A stretch of DNA of 64,000 bases from Pseudorhodoplanes sinuspersici (lineage in GTDB: Bacteria; Pseudomonadota; Alphaproteobacteria; Rhizobiales; Xanthobacteraceae): contig NZ_CP021112.1 in assembly GCF_002119765.1 (NCBI RefSeq), forward strand, positions 2,846,501-2,910,500, given 5' to 3'. This document shows, piece after piece, positions 36,360 through 45,617 of this stretch (its first letter is position 1; every line of letters starts with the position of its first letter). A program made the position numbers and the translations under genes. The notes beneath the pieces are model-generated. The model saw nothing but the letters and a program-made list of their open reading frames with translations. It did no database searches and was not told the origin of the DNA.

Positions 36360-38510
36360 ATGATCACCCAGCCTCCGGCGCGGGGATTTCTCGCGCTCTG
36401 CTCGTTTTCCATTCTGTTGACCGGACTTGTATCGACCGGACCTGTGTCGACCGGACCCGCAGCGGCCGCCGACGTCGATGGTGCCCGCATCGTCAATGCC
36501 GACAAGCAGCCGGGCAATTGGTTAAGCCACGGCCGCACCTATTCCGAGCAGCGCTTCAGCCCGCTCAAGCAGATCGATGCCAGCAATATCGGTCAGCTCG
36601 GTCTCGCATGGTCGCATGAGATCAAGAGCCGGACCGCGCGCGGGCTCGAGGCGACGCCGATTGTGGTGGATGGTGTCATGTACACCAGCGGAGCCTGGAG
36701 CCATGTGCTCGCGCTGGATGCGGGGACCGGCAAACTGCTCTGGGAGTTCGATCCGCAAGTCCCAGGTCAGTATGCCGCCAAGGGCTGCTGCGATGTGGTC
36801 AATCGCGGCGTTGCCGTCTGGGGCGGCAAGGTTTTTGTCGGCACCTATGATGGCCGTCTGATCGCGCTCGATGCCAAGACCGGCAACAAGGTGTGGGAGA
36901 CGCTCACCGTCGATCAGAGCAAGGACTACACCATCACCGGCGCGCCGCGCATCGTCAAAGGCAAGGTCATCATCGGCAATGGCGGCGCGGAATTCGGCGT
37001 GCGCGGCTATGTCTCCGCCTATGACGCCGACAACGGCAAGATGCTGTGGCGCTTCTACACCGTTCCCGGCAATCCGAAAGAGCCGTTCGAAAGCAAGACC
37101 GTCGAGATGATCGCCAAGACCTGGGCCGGCGACTGGTGGAAATATGGTGGCGGCGGCACGGTCTGGGATTCGATGGCTTACGATCCCGATCTCGATCTCT
37201 TCTATATCGGCGTCGGCAACGGCTCGCCGTGGAATTACAAAATCCGCAGCGACGGGCAGGGAGACAATCTCTTCCTGACGTCCATTGTCGCGCTCCGTCC
37301 CGATACCGGAGAATATGTCTGGCATTACCAGACCGTGCCCGGCGAGGACTGGGACTATACGGCGACCCAGCACATGATCCTCGCCGATCTGCAGATCGGC
37401 GGACAGACCCGCAAGGTCATCATGCAGGCGCCGAAGAACGGCTTCTTCTACGTCCTCGATCGCGCCACCGGTGAATTCATTTCGGGCGACGCCTACGCGA
37501 CCGTCACCTGGGCGAAAGGCATCGATCCGAAAACCGGCCGGCCGATCGAAAATCCGGATGCGCGGCACAGCACCATCGGCAAGCCGGGCGTTTATCTGCC
37601 GGGACCGGGCGGCGCGCATAACTGGCATCCGATGAGCTACAGCCCGCAGACCGGATATGTCTACATCCCGGTGATCGAGGCGGGCTTCCCTTATATCCCG
37701 ATCGATCCAAAGGCGTTTGTGCAGCGGCCCGGTGTCGTCTGGAATCTCGGCATCGATCCGGTGAAGGCGGCCATGCCGGAAGACGAGGCGATCCGCAAGG
37801 CGATCCGCGCATCGAGCGTTGGCAAGCTGGTGGCGTGGGATCCGGTCGCGCGCAAGCCGGCCTGGACCGTCGATCATCCGCTCGCATGGAACGGCGGTCT
37901 GCTCTCGACCGCGGGCGGTCTCGTCTTCCAGGGCAACGGCAAAGGCTATTTCGTTGCCTATGATGCCGCGAACGGTAAGAAGCTTTGGGATTTCCACGCC
38001 CAGACCGGCATCATCGCTGCGCCCGTCACCTATGAAGTGAACGGCGAACAATATGTCACCGTGTCGGCCGGCTGGGGTGGTGCGATTCCCTTGCTCGCCG
38101 GCGAACTCGTGCAGGAGGCGGCGCGCGGTGGCACCAACCGCATCCTCACGTTCAAGATCGGTGCGAAGGGGACGCTGCCGGCCTTGCCGACGGTGGCCCG
38201 CGTCATCGATCCGCCGGCGATGACGGCGCCGCAGGAGGTCGTGGACATGGGGCGTGCGCATTATCAGCAATATTGCGCCGGTTGCCATGGCGACACCGTT
38301 GCGTCCGGCGGCGTCGTGCCGGATCTGCGCTATTCGCAGACATTGCCGCATGCTGATGCCTGGAAAGCCATCGTGCTGGACGGCGCGATGGTGCGGAACG
38401 GCATGGTGTCGTTCGCGACCTATCTCAAACCCGACGATGTCGAGGCGTTGCGCGCCTATGTCATCAAGCGCGCGCATGACCAGAAGGCAACGCTGGCGAC
38501 GGCGAAGTAA
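36360..38510 (+). CDS. PQQ-dependent quinohemoprotein alcohol dehydrogenase
   Basis: A 716-residue periplasmic enzyme. The signal peptide contains a small tandem repeat ([14 protein letters not shown]). The eight-bladed PQQ propeller (about 40-580) has the vicinal disulfide [16 protein letters not shown] and [15 protein letters not shown]; a C-terminal cytochrome c domain (about 630-710) carries CAGCH and a downstream Met ligand. Such type II alcohol dehydrogenases oxidise alcohols or aldehydes and pass electrons to a c-type cytochrome. No PQQ-synthesis or partner cytochrome gene is adjacent. AAGGAG precedes ATG 36360. Confidence 0.92.
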   Translation: MITQPPARGFLALCSFSILLTGLVSTGPVSTGPAAAADVDGARIVNADKQPGNWLSHGRTYSEQRFSPLKQIDASNIGQLGLAWSHEIKSRTARGLEATPIVVDGVMYTSGAWSHVLALDAGTGKLLWEFDPQVPGQYAAKGCCDVVNRGVAVWGGKVFVGTYDGRLIALDAKTGNKVWETLTVDQSKDYTITGAPRIVKGKVIIGNGGAEFGVRGYVSAYDADNGKMLWRFYTVPGNPKEPFESKTVEMIAKTWAGDWWKYGGGGTVWDSMAYDPDLDLFYIGVGNGSPWNYKIRSDGQGDNLFLTSIVALRPDTGEYVWHYQTVPGEDWDYTATQHMILADLQIGGQTRKVIMQAPKNGFFYVLDRATGEFISGDAYATVTWAKGIDPKTGRPIENPDARHSTIGKPGVYLPGPGGAHNWHPMSYSPQTGYVYIPVIEAGFPYIPIDPKAFVQRPGVVWNLGIDPVKAAMPEDEAIRKAIRASSVGKLVAWDPVARKPAWTVDHPLAWNGGLLSTAGGLVFQGNGKGYFVAYDAANGKKLWDFHAQTGIIAAPVTYEVNGEQYVTVSAGWGGAIPLLAGELVQEAARGGTNRILTFKIGAKGTLPALPTVARVIDPPAMTAPQEVVDMGRAHYQQYCAGCHGDTVASGGVVPDLRYSQTLPHADAWKAIVLDGAMVRNGMVSFATYLKPDDVEALRAYVIKRAHDQKATLATAK

Positions 38511-38519
38511 CGCGAACAG

Positions 38520-38546
38520 CCCCGGACGCCGTCACGGCGTCCGGGG
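38520..38546. terminator. Hairpin after the PQQ dehydrogenase
   Basis: CCCCGGACGCCG (38520-38531) pairs perfectly with CGGCGTCCGGGG (38535-38546), 3-nt loop, 9 bp after the stop codon. No T-run follows, so termination is inferred from stem strength and location between convergent genes. Confidence 0.55.
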
Positions 38547-38618
38547 CAACGCAGAACATGCTTATGAACCGGGAGCGGATATCGCGGGCCGCTCAACACG
38601 AGCGACCCGAGACCGTAC

Positions 38619-39275
38619 TCAGGCTGCGCGCGTTGCCTGACCGAGCAATTGCAGTTCCCAGGCGAGAGCGACGCCGGAGCCGCCGGCATGTTGTGTGAGC
38701 ACCTCGCCAAGGGCGGTGGCCGTTGCCTCACGCGCCCAGTCGCGCTGCCATTCGCTGGCCACAGCCAGCCAGGTGATCGGCGTGATCCCGGCCATGATCA
38801 TGCGTTGCACAGCCATGTCGTGCGATTCGCGGCTCACACCGCCGGAGGCATCGGTGACGGCATAAACTTCATATCCCTCGCCGGCCGCCTGGATTGCCGG
38901 CATGGCGAGACAGACTTCCGACCACAGCGCCGCCATAACGATCTTCTTGCGGCCGGACTTCTTCACGACGTCAACGACATTCTTATCCTGCCACGTATTG
39001 ATGAAGGTGCGATCGATCGGTTTCTGGTCGGGGAAGACATCCTGCAGACCCTTGATCAGGTAGCCGCCGCGCTGCTCGATGACCGTTGTGAGGATGGTCG
39101 GTACGTTGAACGTCTTCGCCGCCTTGGCGAGGCCGATCACGTTGTTGATCACCACGGTCGGTTCGTGACTGTGCAGGTTGGCGAACTGGAACGGCTGGTG
39201 GTCGATCAGGACCACGATCGAGTCTTCGGGGGTCAGGAGGGCGTTCAGGCCGGCTTTGGCTGTGACTTGGGTCAT
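38619..39275 (-). CDS. Isochorismatase-family hydrolase (YcaC-like)
   Basis: A 218-residue cysteine hydrolase. The Asp of the triad is in VVLIDHQPFQF and the nucleophile in ALWSEVCLAMPAIQAAGEGY; KPIDRTFINTW is typical of the YcaC subgroup. Substrate unknown; YcaC-like proteins are often induced by stress or xenobiotics. Divergent from a LysR gene that is probably its regulator. The start is ATG 39275 with GAGGGTCTC-like leader just upstream. Confidence 0.88.
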   Translation of the reverse strand: MTQVTAKAGLNALLTPEDSIVVLIDHQPFQFANLHSHEPTVVINNVIGLAKAAKTFNVPTILTTVIEQRGGYLIKGLQDVFPDQKPIDRTFINTWQDKNVVDVVKKSGRKKIVMAALWSEVCLAMPAIQAAGEGYEVYAVTDASGGVSRESHDMAVQRMIMAGITPITWLAVASEWQRDWAREATATALGEVLTQHAGGSGVALAWELQLLGQATRAA

Positions 39276-39304
39276 GAGGGTCTCCGTTATTGGTGGAGGC
39301 CATC

Positions 39305-39335
39305 TACCGGTTTATTTATCGTGGATTAGCCGGTA
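39305..39335. promoter_or_regulatory. Putative LysR operator
   Basis: TACCGG (39305-39310) and CCGGTA (39330-39335), 19 bp apart, in the gap between the YcaC-like gene and LysR. Wording and spacing resemble the site at 30515-30548. Confidence 0.45.
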
Positions 39336-39375
39336 ATAGTAAGAATTATTTTCAATCATCATTTGAAGGTGGCCG

Positions 39376-40302
39376 ATGGAAAGCCTCGCCAACCTCGAAT
39401 CCTTCGTCAAAAGTGCCGAATTCGGCGGGTTCTCCGCCGCCGCTCGGCGCCTCGGCCTGACCCCTGCGGCGGTCAGTCGCAATGTGGCGATGCTGGAGCG
39501 GAACATGGGCGTCCGATTGTTTCATCGCTCGACTCGCAAGCTGGCGCTGACCGACGAGGGCGAGCGCTTCCTGCAGGCGATCGGAGGTAGTCTCGAGGCT
39601 CTGCAGGCGGCCATCGCCGAAGCCTCGTGCGAGGGCGAGCCGGCCGGTATGCTCAAGGTCAGCATGAGTGTGACTTTCGGCTGTGACTATATCCTTCCGC
39701 GGCTTGCGGATTTCATGCGGCAATATCCGCACATTCGTCCGGACTATCACTTCGAAAACAGGCAGGTGGATCTGATTGCGGAGGGCTACGATGCAGCGAT
39801 TGGCGGTGGCTTCGAGTTGCCGCTGGCGTTGCAGGTGCGTCTCCTGGCCCCCCTGCATGTGGTCGCGGTCGCGTCGCCGGCTTATATGCAAGGCCGTACG
39901 ACGCCGGTCGATCCATCCGATCTTGCCGCGCTCGACGGCATTGTGTTGCGTTCCTCGCGCACCGGTCGCATCAATCAGCGCATCATGTGCAATGCCGCCG
40001 GAGAGGAAATGGCGGCGTTGCAGCCTGAGACCCTTGTGTTCAACGATCCGGCGGCGATGTGCAGGGCGGCGATACTCGGCCTCGGCGTTGCGCTGCTTGC
40101 CATGCCCGATGTCTTGCCGCATCTGGCACAAGGAACGCTCGTCCGCCTGTTGCCGCGCTGGTATGCCGATCTCGGCTCGATTTCGCTGTATTACCCCAGC
40201 AAGTCGATGTTGCCCGGCAAGACCCGCGCATTCATCGATCACGTCGTGGAATTATTCCGGCGCGAGCGGCTCGCCGAGCGGTTCGCCGGCAGTCTGGAAT
40301 AG
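39376..40302 (+). CDS. LysR-type regulator
   Basis: A 308-residue LysR protein: HTH (LANLESFVKSAEFGGFSAAA; LTPAAVSRNVAMLERNMG) and effector domain with the inducer-binding pocket region GCDYILPRLADFMRQYPHIR. RSTRKLALTDEG marks the same subgroup as the regulator at 29585. It faces the YcaC-like gene across a palindrome and likely controls it. Confidence 0.9.
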   Translation: MESLANLESFVKSAEFGGFSAAARRLGLTPAAVSRNVAMLERNMGVRLFHRSTRKLALTDEGERFLQAIGGSLEALQAAIAEASCEGEPAGMLKVSMSVTFGCDYILPRLADFMRQYPHIRPDYHFENRQVDLIAEGYDAAIGGGFELPLALQVRLLAPLHVVAVASPAYMQGRTTPVDPSDLAALDGIVLRSSRTGRINQRIMCNAAGEEMAALQPETLVFNDPAAMCRAAILGLGVALLAMPDVLPHLAQGTLVRLLPRWYADLGSISLYYPSKSMLPGKTRAFIDHVVELFRRERLAERFAGSLE

Positions 40303-40386
40303 CAATTTGATGCAAGGCGCATCTGTGTGCCACAAGGCGGCGGCTCCGTGGGGGCGGGACCTTTAAGAGTTGGTGATCGGGTTAGG

Positions 40387-41244
40387 ATGCAGCGTCTCAA
40401 GCGTTTCTTTCGGGCCAACAGGCGGGCCATCCGGTGGCGGATCGAGGCCGAGCCGACGCGGTGGACCAATCCCGACGCTTACCGCTTCTTCGCCACGCTG
40501 ATGACGCACGGCTATCATCCCGATGGTACGATCGACGTCGTTCCGGCTCATCGGCTGATCTATGTCGGCGTGCCGAAAGCCGCGTCCAGCACCATCAAGA
40601 AATCATTGAGCCGGTTGGCCAATGGCAATGCGGAAGAGTTGCAGGCCGTGCACCGGCGGCAACAATCCGGGCTGCTCAGCCCGAGCAAAGTTGGCGTCGC
40701 GCCATTTTACAAACTTGCCACCGCGCCGGACACGCTGCGCTTTTCCTTCGTGCGCAATCCTTATGAGCGGTTGGTGTCGTGCTGGGCCGACAAGTTTCAG
40801 GGCCGTCCGCTGGTCGGCGGTGATGCCTTCGTCAATGTCTATCTCGCATATCGCAAGGCGACCGACCGCACCTTGCCGCGCGGTCGCGATGCCACGCTGC
40901 CGTTCCCGGTTTTCGTCGAGATGGCCATCGCCACCTGCATGATGCGGATCGATCCGCACTGGTCGTTGCAGGACGACATCATCAGCATGCCGGGCATCAC
41001 ACTCGATCTGATCGGCAAGGCCGAGACGTTCGATCAGGACTATCAGCGCGTGCTGGCGCATGTCGGCGGCGACGTCATGGGCACGCGCATGGCTGGCGGC
41101 AAGAGCTCCATGCAAAGCACGATGAATGTGTCGAAGCGCTCGCAATGCCGCGATTATTTCGATGACGCCCTGGCCAGGCGCGTCCACCGCGCCTTCGAAA
41201 AGGATTTCGACCGGTTCGGTTACTCCTCGGCTCTGCCGGATTGA
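40387..41244 (+). CDS. Sulfotransferase-family protein
   Basis: A 285-residue protein with the PAPS-binding 5'-loop VGVPKAASSTIKKSL (about 62) and the 3'-phosphate motif FSFVRNPYERLVSCWADKF (about 122), as in the sulfotransferase-2 / carbohydrate sulfotransferase group. It would transfer sulfate from PAPS to a saccharide or similar acceptor. No signal peptide or membrane anchor is evident. ATG 40387 is chosen; upstream codons are non-conserved. No PAPS synthesis or polysaccharide genes are adjacent. Confidence 0.8.
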   Translation: MQRLKRFFRANRRAIRWRIEAEPTRWTNPDAYRFFATLMTHGYHPDGTIDVVPAHRLIYVGVPKAASSTIKKSLSRLANGNAEELQAVHRRQQSGLLSPSKVGVAPFYKLATAPDTLRFSFVRNPYERLVSCWADKFQGRPLVGGDAFVNVYLAYRKATDRTLPRGRDATLPFPVFVEMAIATCMMRIDPHWSLQDDIISMPGITLDLIGKAETFDQDYQRVLAHVGGDVMGTRMAGGKSSMQSTMNVSKRSQCRDYFDDALARRVHRAFEKDFDRFGYSSALPD

Positions 41245-41263
41245 GTAAAAATCAGCGCCGTGC

Positions 41264-42055
41264 TCATCGTCCGACGCCGTAGCTTTCGTCGCGCAGCACT
41301 TTCGCCGTCTTCAGGATGCGGCAGATGCGCTCTGCCCAAGCGCGCTGATCGCTTTCGGTCTCGATCAGGTCATGGCGGATCTCGATCGCGACATGCGGGA
41401 TGCCGCGCTGCTCGCCATGCACCGGGATCGTGTAATCGGTGTCGTCGCTGACCATATAGGGCTCGTTGTCGCCGACGGTCATCGCATCTTCCTCGCGGAG
41501 CAATCGCAGAATGAAGGCGGCGAAGCGCGAGTCGCGGTTATAGAGCACACCCGAATGCCACGGCCGCTCCATGCCTTTGTAAACCGGCGTGAAGGAATGC
41601 ATCGCCACCAGAAAGGCCGGCAAGTCCTCGCGCTCGCGCCGGTCCAGTTCGGTGGTGATCGCGTTGTGATAGGGCGCGAAGATCTCGCGCTGCCGCGCTT
41701 CGATTTCGCCCCGCGTCAGTTTGACGTTGCCCGGGACCGGCGTGTCCTCGCTCAGCGGCGCTATCGACGTCGGCGCTTGGAAGGGGCGATTGCAGTCGAT
41801 CACGAGGCGCGAATAGGGCTGCAGGATCGCCGGCGCATCCAGCTCCTCGGCCATGAAGCGCACCACCGGTTCAATCCCGACGTCGTATGCGATGTGCCGG
41901 CGCAGTTCGCTCTCCGAGACGCCGAGGTCGCCGAGCTTTTTCGGGATGCGCCGTCCGGCATGGTCGCTCACCAGAAGGAAAGGCGACGAGCCTTCCGGTC
42001 GCAGCACCACAACCGCCGCGGGCTCCTCGGGCGCCAGAAGGGAGGGGCCGGTCAT
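41264..42055 (-). CDS. N-formylglutamate amidohydrolase-family protein
   Basis: A 263-residue FGase-fold protein: FLLVSDHAGRRIPKKLGDLG, YSRLVIDCNRP, LVAMHSFTPVYKGMERPWHS and HGEQRGIPHVAIEIRHDLIE form the family pattern with a zinc-binding His/Glu set. The enzyme proper hydrolyses N-formylglutamate in histidine breakdown, but no hut genes are nearby and this shorter group may act on other N-acyl substrates. Divergent from the first transglutaminase gene (178 bp). Confidence 0.82.
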   Translation of the reverse strand: MTGPSLLAPEEPAAVVVLRPEGSSPFLLVSDHAGRRIPKKLGDLGVSESELRRHIAYDVGIEPVVRFMAEELDAPAILQPYSRLVIDCNRPFQAPTSIAPLSEDTPVPGNVKLTRGEIEARQREIFAPYHNAITTELDRREREDLPAFLVAMHSFTPVYKGMERPWHSGVLYNRDSRFAAFILRLLREEDAMTVGDNEPYMVSDDTDYTIPVHGEQRGIPHVAIEIRHDLIETESDQRAWAERICRILKTAKVLRDESYGVGR

Positions 42056-42233
42056 CGGTCTGCCCTCCCAAAAACTACAATTGCCCAGGATTTGTGCTCA
42101 ATAATTGAACAGTCGGACGCGCATGATTCCATCATAGCCCTTGGAATATCTTGAGTTGGCCGCCAGTTTGGCTACGGGCAGAAACTGCCACGATTCTTGC
42201 TTCTTCCAGAACGGGAGGGAATTCCAGTCTGCC

Positions 42234-43112
42234 ATGCCGATCCTGACGATCCACCACAAGACCGAATATCGCTACGCCCGGCCGGTCAGCTTCGGCGAAC
42301 ATCGTATCATGCTGCGGCCACGCGACGGCTATGACCTGCGGCTGATCGGCGAAGCGCTGACCATCGAGCCGACGCCGACCGCCATCCGCTGGATCAGGGA
42401 CGTGTTCGGCAACACTGTCGGCATTGTGAAATTCGCCGCCCAGTCCGACCGCCTCGTGTTCGACAGCAAGGTCAAGGTGGATCATCGGCCAGTCCGGGGC
42501 CTGCATCTGTCGCCGGAGGATTACGCCTATCTGCATCCCTTCGCCTATGACGACGATGAGATGCCGGATCTCGCATTGTCGATCAATCGCAGCTTCGACG
42601 ATCCCGACCGAAAGATCGAATTATGGGCGCGGCAATTCGTGCGCAACACCGGCCAGATGCGCACGCAGGATCTGCTCGCCGACATCACCCACGCGATCAA
42701 GCGCGATTTCGTCTATCGCCGCCGCTACGAGCCCGGCGTGCAGACGCCGCTTGAAACCTTGCGCAGCGGCATGGGCACCTGCCGCGACTTTGCATTGTTC
42801 ATGATCGAGGCCGTGCGTTCGCTCGGTTACGCCGCACGCTTCGTCTCCGGCTATCTGCACGTGCGCGGCTCGGGCAACGAGCGCGTCGGCGGCGGCTCGA
42901 CCCATGCCTGGGTGCAGGTCTATCTACCGAGCGCCGGTTGGGTCGAATTCGATCCGACCAACGGCATTGTCGGCAATCGCGATCTCATCCGCGTGGCCAT
43001 CGCGCGCGAGCCGCAGCAGGCGATCCCGCTCTGGGGCAGCTATACCGGCGAGGCATCGGATCATCTCGAAATGAAAGTGAATATCAGCGTGGTGTCGGAG
43101 GCGGGGGCGTAA
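42234..43112 (+). CDS. Transglutaminase-like cysteine protease-fold protein (with N-terminal domain)
   Basis: A 292-residue protein: N-terminal bacterial transglutaminase-like beta domain (ILTIHHKTEYRYARPVSFGE; RIMLRPRDGYDLRL) and the catalytic domain with the triad Cys in GMGTCRDFALFMIEAVRSLG, His in GGGSTHAWVQVYLPSAGW and Asp in VEFDPTNGIVGNRD. Such proteins are peptidases or crosslinkers. In related genomes they are often clustered with alpha-E and ATP-grasp genes, absent here. ATG 42234 gives the family N-terminus. Confidence 0.87.
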   Translation: MPILTIHHKTEYRYARPVSFGEHRIMLRPRDGYDLRLIGEALTIEPTPTAIRWIRDVFGNTVGIVKFAAQSDRLVFDSKVKVDHRPVRGLHLSPEDYAYLHPFAYDDDEMPDLALSINRSFDDPDRKIELWARQFVRNTGQMRTQDLLADITHAIKRDFVYRRRYEPGVQTPLETLRSGMGTCRDFALFMIEAVRSLGYAARFVSGYLHVRGSGNERVGGGSTHAWVQVYLPSAGWVEFDPTNGIVGNRDLIRVAIAREPQQAIPLWGSYTGEASDHLEMKVNISVVSEAGA

Positions 43113-43138
43113 AGGTTGTGTGAGTGATGACATTTATC

Positions 43139-43207
43139 CGTTCGTCCCCGCGAAAGCGGGGACCCAGAGCAAAGCGTTCTGGATTCCCGCTTACGCGGGA
43201 ATGAACG
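43139..43207. repeat. Double-hairpin intergenic repeat (copy 1)
   Basis: CCCCGC-GAAA-GCGGGG followed by ACCCAGAGC and then ATTCCCGCTTACGCGGGAAT, a second stem. The left half (CCCCGCGAARGCGGGGACCC) recurs at 53382-53401. This element class is abundant in Bradyrhizobium-group intergenic regions. Confidence 0.72.
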
Positions 43208-43257
43208 GAGGTTGGGGTTAGCTTCAAACCAAATTCACTTGGCGTAGTCACGCAAGC

Positions 43258-44064
43258 ATGCAGATCAAGATCGGCTACGACATCGGCTATGGCGCGGATC
43301 TGGCGACGCCGATGGTCATCATGCTCAATGTGCATCCGTCGCGGCATGCCGATATCGTCGGGACTGAAGTCATTACGACGGATACGCAAACGCCGGTCAC
43401 CTACTATCGCGACGGTTTCGGCAACGTCTGCGGCCGTCTTGTTCTTCCGGCGGGTGGCGCGGTCATCTCATGCCGCGCGCTGGTGCGCGATTCCGGTTTG
43501 CCGGATGTCGTGGTGCCGACGGCGATGCAGCTTCCGATCGATCAATTGCCCGACGAATGCCTCGTCTACCTCATGGGCTCGCGCTATTGCGAGACTGACA
43601 AGCTGACCGATCTCGCCTGGTCGCTGTTCAAGGATACCAAGCCCGGATGGGAACGCGTGCAGGCGATCTGCGATTACGTGCACAATCACCTGACCTTCGG
43701 TTATCACTTCGCTGCGCCGACCAAGAGCGCGCATTCGGTGCACGAGGAGCGGCAAGGCGTCTGCCGCGACTTCGCGCATCTGGCGGTGACGCTCTGCCGC
43801 TGCATGAATATCCCGGCGCGCTATTGCACCGGCTATCTCGGCGATATCGGCGTACCGCCGGTCGATGAGCCGATGGATTTCTCGGCCTGGTTCGAAGTCT
43901 ATTTGTCCGGAAGCTGGTACACCTTCGATGCGCGCCACAACACGCCGCGCATCGGCCGCATCCTGGTCGGACGCGGCCGCGATGCCGCCGACGTGCCGCT
44001 GTCCAATTCCTTTGGGCGCACCACGCTGACCAAGTTTCAGGTTTATACCGATGAGGTCGGGTGA
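43258..44064 (+). CDS. Transglutaminase-like protein (short N-terminal form)
   Basis: A 268-residue protein related to the previous gene product: a beta domain (about 1-120) precedes the transglutaminase core with Cys in RQGVCRDFAHLAVTLCRCMN, His in MDFSAWFEVYLSGSWYTFDA-type context (the His is replaced by the SAW region; see Asp in FDARHNTPRIGR). The usual catalytic His-Ala-Trp is FSAW here, so activity is uncertain. It follows the first transglutaminase gene by 145 bp, separated by the repeat. Confidence 0.78.
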   Translation: MQIKIGYDIGYGADLATPMVIMLNVHPSRHADIVGTEVITTDTQTPVTYYRDGFGNVCGRLVLPAGGAVISCRALVRDSGLPDVVVPTAMQLPIDQLPDECLVYLMGSRYCETDKLTDLAWSLFKDTKPGWERVQAICDYVHNHLTFGYHFAAPTKSAHSVHEERQGVCRDFAHLAVTLCRCMNIPARYCTGYLGDIGVPPVDEPMDFSAWFEVYLSGSWYTFDARHNTPRIGRILVGRGRDAADVPLSNSFGRTTLTKFQVYTDEVG

Positions 44065-44098
44065 CGATCGATCTCACCGCCGCGCCCCTCTCGGAGAA

Positions 44099-44452
44099 TC
44101 ATTGTCGGGTGTAGTTCTGCATGCCCCAGCGGATGCCGGCTTTCAGCGCACTGATCCGCGCCTGATAAACGCGGCGCAAACAGGCGACATTGGCGCCGCA
44201 TTGGCGGCGGTCAGCCAGAAAGCGATGCGCGTCGTCCCATCGCACGCCGTTCGCGCCCATCAGGAAAGGGAAGCGCTTGTAGCTGTACCACAAGGCCGCC
44301 ATCTGCGTGTCGAGTTCCGAAAGGCCGGGATGTCCGCAAACGGCCTTTTCATCCGGCATCCGGGCCTTGCTGCAATCAAAGCTTGCCGCGTCGGCCTGTG
44401 TCGCGATGGCCATCGCAACGAGAGCCAATGCTGCCAGTTTCAGACGCATCAT
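44099..44452 (-). CDS. Secreted LprI/YecT-like protein (DUF1311)
   Basis: A 117-residue exported protein. A signal peptide (MMRLKLAALALVAMAIATQA, cleaved before DAASF) precedes a domain with SFDCSKARMPDEKAVCGHPG and LDTQMAALWYSYK, then RRQCGANVACLRRVYQARIS. The two cysteine pairs and spacing fit the lysozyme-inhibitor LprI/YecT group. Function in this organism unknown. A tandem ATG at 44452/44449 is the likely start. Confidence 0.78.
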   Translation of the reverse strand: MMRLKLAALALVAMAIATQADAASFDCSKARMPDEKAVCGHPGLSELDTQMAALWYSYKRFPFLMGANGVRWDDAHRFLADRRQCGANVACLRRVYQARISALKAGIRWGMQNYTRQ

Positions 44453-44567
44453 TGTCTTCACTGTCTGCGCTCCGCTCTTTCGCTCATGAGCTAAGATGTT
44501 GGGGCCGTGAGAGTTGCGCAAACGTCACCGCAAAGCATGCAATTTATCAGTGGGGCCTCTAGCCGAT

Positions 44568-45365
44568 CTACGCGCCGCCCGGCTTCTCCGCCGCAATATA
44601 AAGAAAAATGGCGGCATGCTCGCGCCAGCGCGCGAGCCAGGGATGGGCGGCGGCCATCTCTTCGGTCGGCCGCGGCTCGGTGAGGCGCGTGATGCGGAAG
44701 CCCGCATCGATCAGCCCGTTCACATAAGTCTCGAGACGGCGGGGAAAGCGCGGCACCTCGAATTTTTCAAACAGCTCCGCCTCGGGATCCTTGCTGAAGC
44801 GCCAGCGTTCGACGAAGGAACCCTCGTCGAAATAGCGGCTGACGACGAGTTCGGTGTCGCGCCCCTCCGCGTCCTTCAGCCAGCGGATGCCGGGTGTGAC
44901 GAAGCAGGGGTGGAGCACGCTGAAGATAAAGGGCGCGCCCGGCTTCAGCAGCCGGAACGTCTCCCGCGCGGCGGCCGGGAAGTCCGGGCTGTCCATCAGC
45001 GCCATGGTGGAGACGGCCGCATCGAAACGGCCATCGGGAAAGGGCGTGCGCGTCGTATAGGACGCGACGTCATAAGCGATGCCGAGCGGCTCGCGTTTCT
45101 CCTCGGCGTGGGCGGCGGCAATCATCTGTGGCGACAGGTCGATGCCGGTCATGCGCGCGCCACGGCGGGCGAGAAGCCGCGTATTGGTGCCTTCACCGCA
45201 GCCGAGATCAATCACATCGCGGCCGGTAAGGTCCGGCAAGGCCGCAAGGAAGCTCGGATTGTTGAAAGCCTCGCGGTAGAGATCCATGCCGGCGCGCACG
45301 CGGTCCGCCCACAGGTCCGCGTTGCGGTCCCAGGCCTTGCGCACCTCATCCTCATCGATCGGCAT
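44568..45365 (-). CDS. Class I SAM-dependent methyltransferase
   Basis: A 265-residue methyltransferase. Motif I is VIDLGCGEGTNTRLLARRGA, followed by GIDLSPQMIAAAH and FDAAVSTMALMDSPDFPAAA, then LKPGAPFIFSVLHPCF, the pattern of ubiquinone/menaquinone-type (UbiE-like) enzymes. The substrate is unknown. ATG 45365 gives the opening MPIDEDEVRKAWDRNADLWA; an ATG at 45410 is an alternative. It stands alone, divergent from dnaG (252 bp). Confidence 0.85.
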   Translation of the reverse strand: MPIDEDEVRKAWDRNADLWADRVRAGMDLYREAFNNPSFLAALPDLTGRDVIDLGCGEGTNTRLLARRGARMTGIDLSPQMIAAAHAEEKREPLGIAYDVASYTTRTPFPDGRFDAAVSTMALMDSPDFPAAARETFRLLKPGAPFIFSVLHPCFVTPGIRWLKDAEGRDTELVVSRYFDEGSFVERWRFSKDPEAELFEKFEVPRFPRRLETYVNGLIDAGFRITRLTEPRPTEEMAAAHPWLARWREHAAIFLYIAAEKPGGA

Positions 45366-45617
45366 GGCTCGAAACCCTGAATTTTCTTCGGAGATCTTAT
45401 GGGACGCCATTTTGCATCCGCTCGGCCGAGCGGGCCGTTAACGACCGGGCTTCGCAAAAGGCGAGAGGATCGGAAAGGACGGGCGCCTGGAAGAAGCTGT
45501 TTCCTGCCTGTGGAAAAGCGGGGAAAAGCCCCCAAAAATAAATAAAATCAGTCCTTCCCGACTTCGCCTGGATCGGACGGCTATCCTCGGGGGACACCGA
45601 TTCGGTATAGCCACCCC

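Noticed and set aside
36522-38477. 651-residue open frame antisense to the PQQ dehydrogenase
   Set aside because: A high-GC shadow of the true gene: its sequence has no recognised domain, and the sense frame has a signal peptide, CAGCH and propeller motifs.
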